DNA from: Spirosoma sp.
Lineage (GTDB): Bacteria; Bacteroidota; Bacteroidia; Cytophagales; Spirosomataceae
DNA length: 5,912 bases
Reading direction: 5' to 3'
Assembly (NCBI GenBank): GCA_025351545.1
Contig: JANXVQ010000759.1
Span: forward strand, 1 to 5,912
Below, one piece after another: positions 5,782-5,912 of this stretch. Position 1 is the first letter of the stretch, and every line of letters begins with the position of its first letter. The translations under genes were made by a program, and so were the position numbers. The notes under the pieces are model-generated. The model made no database searches. It was given only the letters and a program-made list of their open reading frames with translations, and was not told the DNA's origin.

Positions 5782-5912
5782 ATGGCCAACCTTTTTTATA
5801 TGAATCCATCTATTGTTCACCCCGTTGCCCGGCCAAAGTTGTCCTTTCTGGATAGCTACCTGACGCTGTGGATTTTCCTGGCCATGCTACTTGGGGTGGC
5901 CATCGGCTATTT
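5782..5912 (+). CDS. ACR3-family arsenite efflux permease, N-terminus only (cut by window end)
   Basis: The reading frame is open to the window edge and shows KLSFLDSYLTLWIFLAMLLG (from about 5836) followed by VAIGY. This is the characteristic beginning of ACR3 arsenite permeases: a short cytosolic lead, then the first membrane helix. The full protein should be about 350 residues with around ten membrane helices in the inner membrane, exporting As(III) made by the reductase using the proton motive force. Two in-frame ATGs are possible. The one at 5782 has a modest AGG seven bases upstream; the one at 5800 gives the shorter N-terminus MNPSIVHPVARP, nearer to usual family length. The choice is unresolved. 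It follows arsR by 90-108 bases on the same strand and is probably cotranscribed with it. The catalytic cysteine region lies outside the window. Confidence 0.82.
   Translation, partial: MANLFYMNPSIVHPVARPKLSFLDSYLTLWIFLAMLLGVAIGY

Noticed and set aside
5692..5799. The frame between the arsR TAG and the permease start has no stop, so read-through could fuse ArsR to ACR3
   Set aside because: Thirty-six open codons are easily reached by chance, the translated linker has no recognisable feature, and both genes have normal ends of their own.

Overview
The window looks like chromosomal DNA from a member of the Bacteroidota, most likely a Cytophagales/Spirosoma-like environmental bacterium. This is an inference from three things: weak or absent Shine-Dalgarno sequences before most genes, a TAnnTTTG-type -7 promoter element before arsR, and a protein set (DUF2383 PA2169-type, DUF5872, CRY-DASH, DUF2278 with a lamin-tail domain, ArsR/ACR3) familiar from that group. 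No rRNA, tRNA, IS element, CRISPR array or phage gene was seen.

The left part (1-4317) is a loose series of single genes. A minus-strand PA2169/DUF2383 four-helix-bundle protein comes first (35-490). A 368-base stretch without a convincing gene follows. Then come a small basic DUF5872 protein (859-1317), a full-length DASH-type cryptochrome/photolyase (1525-2991), a doubtful small ORF overlapping its end (2978-3208), and a DUF2278 protein carrying a C-terminal lamin-tail domain (3295-4317). PA2169, DUF5872 and CRY-DASH fit a stress and DNA-protection theme. The spacing (about 200-370 bases between the first three) argues for separate transcription rather than one operon.

The right part (about 4535-5912) is an arsenic-resistance cluster: an ArsC-like arsenate reductase of the LMW-phosphatase fold (4596-5303), an ArsR-family repressor (5365-5691) and the first codons of an ACR3-type arsenite efflux permease, cut by the window edge (5782 or 5800 onward). 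The expected logic is that ArsC reduces As(V) to As(III), ACR3 exports As(III), and ArsR releases its operators when it binds As(III).

The strongest new observation is a matched pair of inverted repeats: ATCGTAACTTTACGAT before the reductase and ATCGTAATATTACAAT before arsR. They are probably two operators for the local ArsR, making a two-promoter regulon. The second lies over the expected -33 region of a promoter whose -7 box sits four bases before the arsR ATG, so the arsR message may be leaderless. The reductase also has a hydrophobic, signal-like N-terminus, which is unexpected for an enzyme of this kind. I see no clearly new multi-gene system; the unusual items are refinements of known families.
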